Shown piece after piece: positions 13,953 to 15,865 of a DNA stretch of 15,865 bases. The position numbers were made by a program, and so were the translations under genes. Position 1 is the stretch's first letter; each line of letters begins with the position of its first letter. The notes under the pieces are model-generated. The model made no database searches. It saw only the letters and a list, made by a program, of their open reading frames with translations, and was not told where the DNA came from. This DNA comes from Chloroflexota bacterium (GTDB lineage Bacteria > Chloroflexota > Dormibacteria > Dormibacterales > Dormibacteraceae): NCBI GenBank assembly GCA_005880755.1, contig VBGV01000022.1:1-15865 (forward strand), given 5' to 3'.

Positions 13953-14593
13953 TCAGCCGCCTTACGCGGGCCGACGACGACCCGGCGCTCGGGCTCCTCG
14001 CCGATGCTCGAGCTGGTGACGTCGGGATCGCCTTCGAGCGCGAGGTGAATGGCCCGCCGCTCGAACGGCTGCATCGCGTCGAGCGTGATTGCGTCGCCCG
14101 TCATCTTGACCTGGCGCGCCGCGCGCATCGCGATCTCACGCACGGTGTGCTCGCGCCGCTGCCGGTAACGCTCGACGTCCACGATCACCCGCTCGCCCTC
14201 GGCCAGGTGCTTGCCGACCATCACGTTGGTCACAGCCTGCAGCGCGCGCAGCGTCTCGCCGCGCCAGCCGATCAGCGCCCCCAGGTCACGGCCGCTGATG
14301 TCGAGGGTGATGGGGTCGCTGCCCGTCCGCACGCTGACCAGCGCGCGCACACCCATGTGCTTCAACAGCCCTTCGACCAGGCTCTTCGCCGCCTCGGCCT
14401 TGCCGTTGGTCGGTGCCGGTGTCATCCCAAGCACGGGTGCGCCCTGGTCGATGATCGTGACTTCGACGATGGTCTCCTCCGGCGTTTCGCTGAGGATCTT
14501 GACGTCGACGTTGCGCCGGCTCTCCTGGAGCTCGATCAGCGCGGAGTCGACCGCCTCGTCCAAAGTTCGGCCGCGGCCTTCAGCGGATTTCAA
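13946..14593 (-). CDS. jag: Jag/KhpB (EloR) RNA-binding protein
   Basis: The 215-residue product has all three domains: Jag_N at about 1-48 (KSAEGRGRTLDEAVDSALIEL), a KH domain around 75-145 with GWRG at 109-112, and an R3H domain with R179-x3-H183 in MQPFERRAIHLAL. Jag/KhpB binds RNA and in Gram-positive bacteria is linked to cell elongation and division. It usually lies directly after yidC, as here. The start is TTG at 14593, supported by AAGGAG nine bases upstream (14608-14603) in the 20-base gap after yidC; no ATG or GTG gives the full Jag_N domain. The region between Jag_N and KH is a short Pro/Ala-rich linker. Confidence 0.95.
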   Translation of the reverse strand: MKSAEGRGRTLDEAVDSALIELQESRRNVDVKILSETPEETIVEVTIIDQGAPVLGMTPAPTNGKAEAAKSLVEGLLKHMGVRALVSVRTGSDPITLDISGRDLGALIGWRGETLRALQAVTNVMVGKHLAEGERVIVDVERYRQRREHTVREIAMRAARQVKMTGDAITLDAMQPFERRAIHLALEGDPDVTSSSIGEEPERRVVVGPRKAAEG

Positions 14594-14602
14594 GTTCGTT
14601 CA

Positions 14603-14608
14603 CTCCTT
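14603..14608 (-). promoter_or_regulatory. Shine-Dalgarno AAGGAG that fixes the jag TTG start
   Basis: AAGGAG is a full anti-Shine-Dalgarno match with a nine-base spacer to TTG 14593. It is the main support for TTG as the jag start codon. Confidence 0.7.
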
Positions 14609-14613
14609 GCCGT

Positions 14614-15549
14614 TCACCTTCTCGGCTTTCTGTGTTTGTTCGAGCCGCCCGGCGGTCCTGTCTTGGCAACGCTGGGCGCTGCCTTGTTCCCGATGTTCGG
14701 CGCCGCCTTGCTCGGCAGCGCCGGCGCTCCCCCGGCGACAGTCCTGAACCGAGCAGGCAGCACGTTGCCCCACCCGACCACGAAGCTCTGCTGAATGATA
14801 CTGACGCAGTTGCCGATGAACCAGTAGAGGCCCAGCCCGGCCGGAACGTTCAGCGCGAAGTAACCGATCATCAGCGGCGAGATCCACACCATCGTCCGCT
14901 GCATCTGCAAGGTCTGCAGCTCCTGCTCGGTCGGGTTTACCGGAGCCGGCATCTGCAGCATCTTCGACTGGATCAGTGTCGTGATCGCCGCGAGCAGCGG
15001 GAAGATGAGGTACTCGATCGACGGTATGGGCAGCCCGTGAAACATCAGCTGATGGTTCGGGTTTTCGTTCAGGTTTGGCACGAACAGGAAGTGCGCCGCC
15101 ACCGAATGGCTGCGGGAAAAGCCGGTGAACACGTAGTAGAGCGCGGTCAGGATCGGCAGCTGAACGATCAGCGGCAGACATCCGACCAGACCGCCGAGCG
15201 GGTTGACCCCATGCTCCTGGTAGAGCTTCATCATCTCGGCGTTCAGCTTCTGCGGGTCTTTCTTGAACTTCTTGCGGAGCTCGGCGACCTGGGGCGCGAG
15301 CTTGCGCTGCTCGACCATGGTCTTGCGCTGGGTGACGAGCTGGAACTGCTGCAGCGGAGCGAGCAGCAGCCGGATGAGGATGGTCAGGATGACGATCGCG
15401 ACGCCGTACGCCCCGATCGCGTTGAAGACTGCTATCCCGGCTACATGCGAATAGATGAAGGACAGCGCCGACTGCAGGGTGACCCCGAAGATCGTCCACC
15501 ACGCCGACTGGATGGGCTGAAAGATGTCAAAGGGCGAGCTCAGAAAAAT
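14614..15549 (-). CDS. yidC: Membrane protein insertase YidC/Oxa1 family
   Basis: YidC inserts and folds membrane proteins, alone or with SecYEG. From ATT 15549 it has 311 residues and the five-segment core without the large periplasmic domain, as in monoderm-type homologues. The groove arginine is R60 in TILIRLLLAPL, followed by the cytoplasmic hairpin (KTMVEQRKLAPQVAELRKKF). GLYWFIGN marks the last segments, and a basic tail ends in NKHRKPRR. No ATG, GTG or TTG lies near the expected N-terminus. Options are ATT 15549 with AGGGAG six bases upstream, CTG 15543, or CTG 15564 overlapping the yidD stop as CTGA. A start inside yidD (such as 15684) would add an unrelated basic leader. The order rnpA-yidD-yidC-jag is classic. 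Confidence 0.93.
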   Translation of the reverse strand: MFLSSPFDIFQPIQSAWWTIFGVTLQSALSFIYSHVAGIAVFNAIGAYGVAIVILTILIRLLLAPLQQFQLVTQRKTMVEQRKLAPQVAELRKKFKKDPQKLNAEMMKLYQEHGVNPLGGLVGCLPLIVQLPILTALYYVFTGFSRSHSVAAHFLFVPNLNENPNHQLMFHGLPIPSIEYLIFPLLAAITTLIQSKMLQMPAPVNPTEQELQTLQMQRTMVWISPLMIGYFALNVPAGLGLYWFIGNCVSIIQQSFVVGWGNVLPARFRTVAGGAPALPSKAAPNIGNKAAPSVAKTGPPGGSNKHRKPRR

Positions 15550-15555
15550 GGCCGT

Positions 15556-15561
15556 CTCCCT
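15556..15561 (-). promoter_or_regulatory. Shine-Dalgarno AGGGAG before yidC
   Basis: AGGGAG lies six bases before ATT 15549 and 12 bases before CTG 15543, and overlaps the end of the yidD stop. Its spacing favours ATT as the start codon of yidC, a start best known from infC. Confidence 0.5.
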
Positions 15562-15770
15562 CAGGGCACCGGGTCGTATCCGCCGGCGGCAAACGGGTGG
15601 CAGCGGGCGATGCGGGCCGCGCCCATCCAGCCGCCTCTGAGCCAGCCGTACCTGTCGATTGCCTCGTATGTGTAATGCGAGCAAGACGGGTAGTAGCGAC
15701 AGGAGGGCGGCAAGATCTTCGCCAGCGTCAGTTGATAACCGCGGATCAGCAGCAGGAGAAGTTTCGTCAT
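15561..15770 (-). CDS. yidD: Membrane protein insertion efficiency factor YidD
   Basis: YidD is a small amphipathic membrane-associated protein that helps YidC-dependent insertion. The 69-residue product carries the family pattern: LIRGYQLTLAKILPPSCRYYPSCSHYTYEAI, with C24 and C30, then CHPFAAGGYDPVP with C57 at the C-terminus. Length is normal for the family. The ATG at 15770 overlaps the rnpA stop as ATGA, and yidC begins 11 bases after its stop, so the three genes are probably translated in series. Confidence 0.95.
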   Translation of the reverse strand: MTKLLLLLIRGYQLTLAKILPPSCRYYPSCSHYTYEAIDRYGWLRGGWMGAARIARCHPFAAGGYDPVP

Positions 15771-15865
15771 GGCTTGAACTTGGCGAGCCTGAACGCAGCC
15801 AGCGCCGCCTCCGCCTTCAGGTCGGCGAACGACACCTCGAGCGCCGCCGGGCGGGCGATCAGGAC
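15767..15865 (-). CDS. rnpA: Ribonuclease P protein component, last 32 codons
   Basis: Only the C-terminus is in the window: VLIARPAALEVSFADLKAEA followed by ALAAFRLAKFKP and TGA. The ARPxALxxSFxxLKxE pattern is how RnpA proteins end. RnpA supports RNase P RNA in tRNA 5' processing. The assignment rests on this short tail plus the position immediately before yidD with a four-base ATGA overlap. In most bacteria rpmH and dnaA lie beyond it, off the right edge. Confidence 0.85.
   Translation of the reverse strand, partial: VLIARPAALEVSFADLKAEAALAAFRLAKFKP

Noticed and set aside
14600..15502. 300-codon minus-strand frame overlapping yidC
   Set aside because: It is an out-of-frame reading of yidC, rich in Arg and Ala, with no membrane segments.

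Overview
The window is G+C-rich chromosomal DNA from a bacterium, and every gene in it is housekeeping or near-housekeeping. Next to each other lie gyrB, parA-parB and the 3' end of an rnpA-yidD-yidC-jag cluster. That combination normally lies around the replication origin. YidC lacks the large periplasmic domain of diderm proteobacteria, and glycine decarboxylase is the two-subunit type. The gene content and base composition fit a Chloroflexota/Dormibacterota-like or actinobacterial-like lineage. This placement is inference, since no rRNA is present.

Layout. (1) About 1-6714, minus strand: a gene for a small sigma-70-like protein, then gcvT, gcvH, gcvPA, gcvPB (a complete glycine cleavage operon apart from the shared L-protein), a probable terminator, and gyrB, which runs off the left edge. 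(2) 6799-12347, plus strand: an nfeD-type membrane serine protease, a slipin, and a CPBP-family membrane protein in one unit. Then come parA, parB (ATGA overlap) and lepB in a second unit. (3) 12360-15865, minus strand: rnpA (only its last 32 codons), yidD, yidC, jag, an unrecognised roughly 95-codon frame, and an M16 zinc peptidase convergent with lepB. The intergenic gaps are all under 240 bases, so there is no gene-free stretch over 300 bases. No tRNA, rRNA, CRISPR array, insertion sequence or riboswitch was seen.

How the genes work together. GcvPA/PB, GcvH and GcvT decarboxylate glycine and pass the methylene carbon to tetrahydrofolate. ParA/ParB segregate the origin region. RnpA, YidD, YidC and Jag form the classic RNA-processing and membrane-insertion cluster. 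NfeD, slipin and the CPBP protein look like a membrane-proteolysis set, and LepB and the M16 enzyme add further export or quality-control proteolysis.

The less ordinary signals concern gene expression. The hexamer TAGAAT was seen three times, each in an intergenic gap, and two copies lie 7-8 bases before an ATG with no Shine-Dalgarno sequence, which suggests leaderless mRNAs. Several internal operon genes start with TTG. yidC and the small frame after jag have no ATG, GTG or TTG start in a sensible place, and the CPBP gene reads open back to a CTGA overlap. The gcv operon begins with a sigma-like protein that has no region 4. Short dyads sit in the two best promoter regions.
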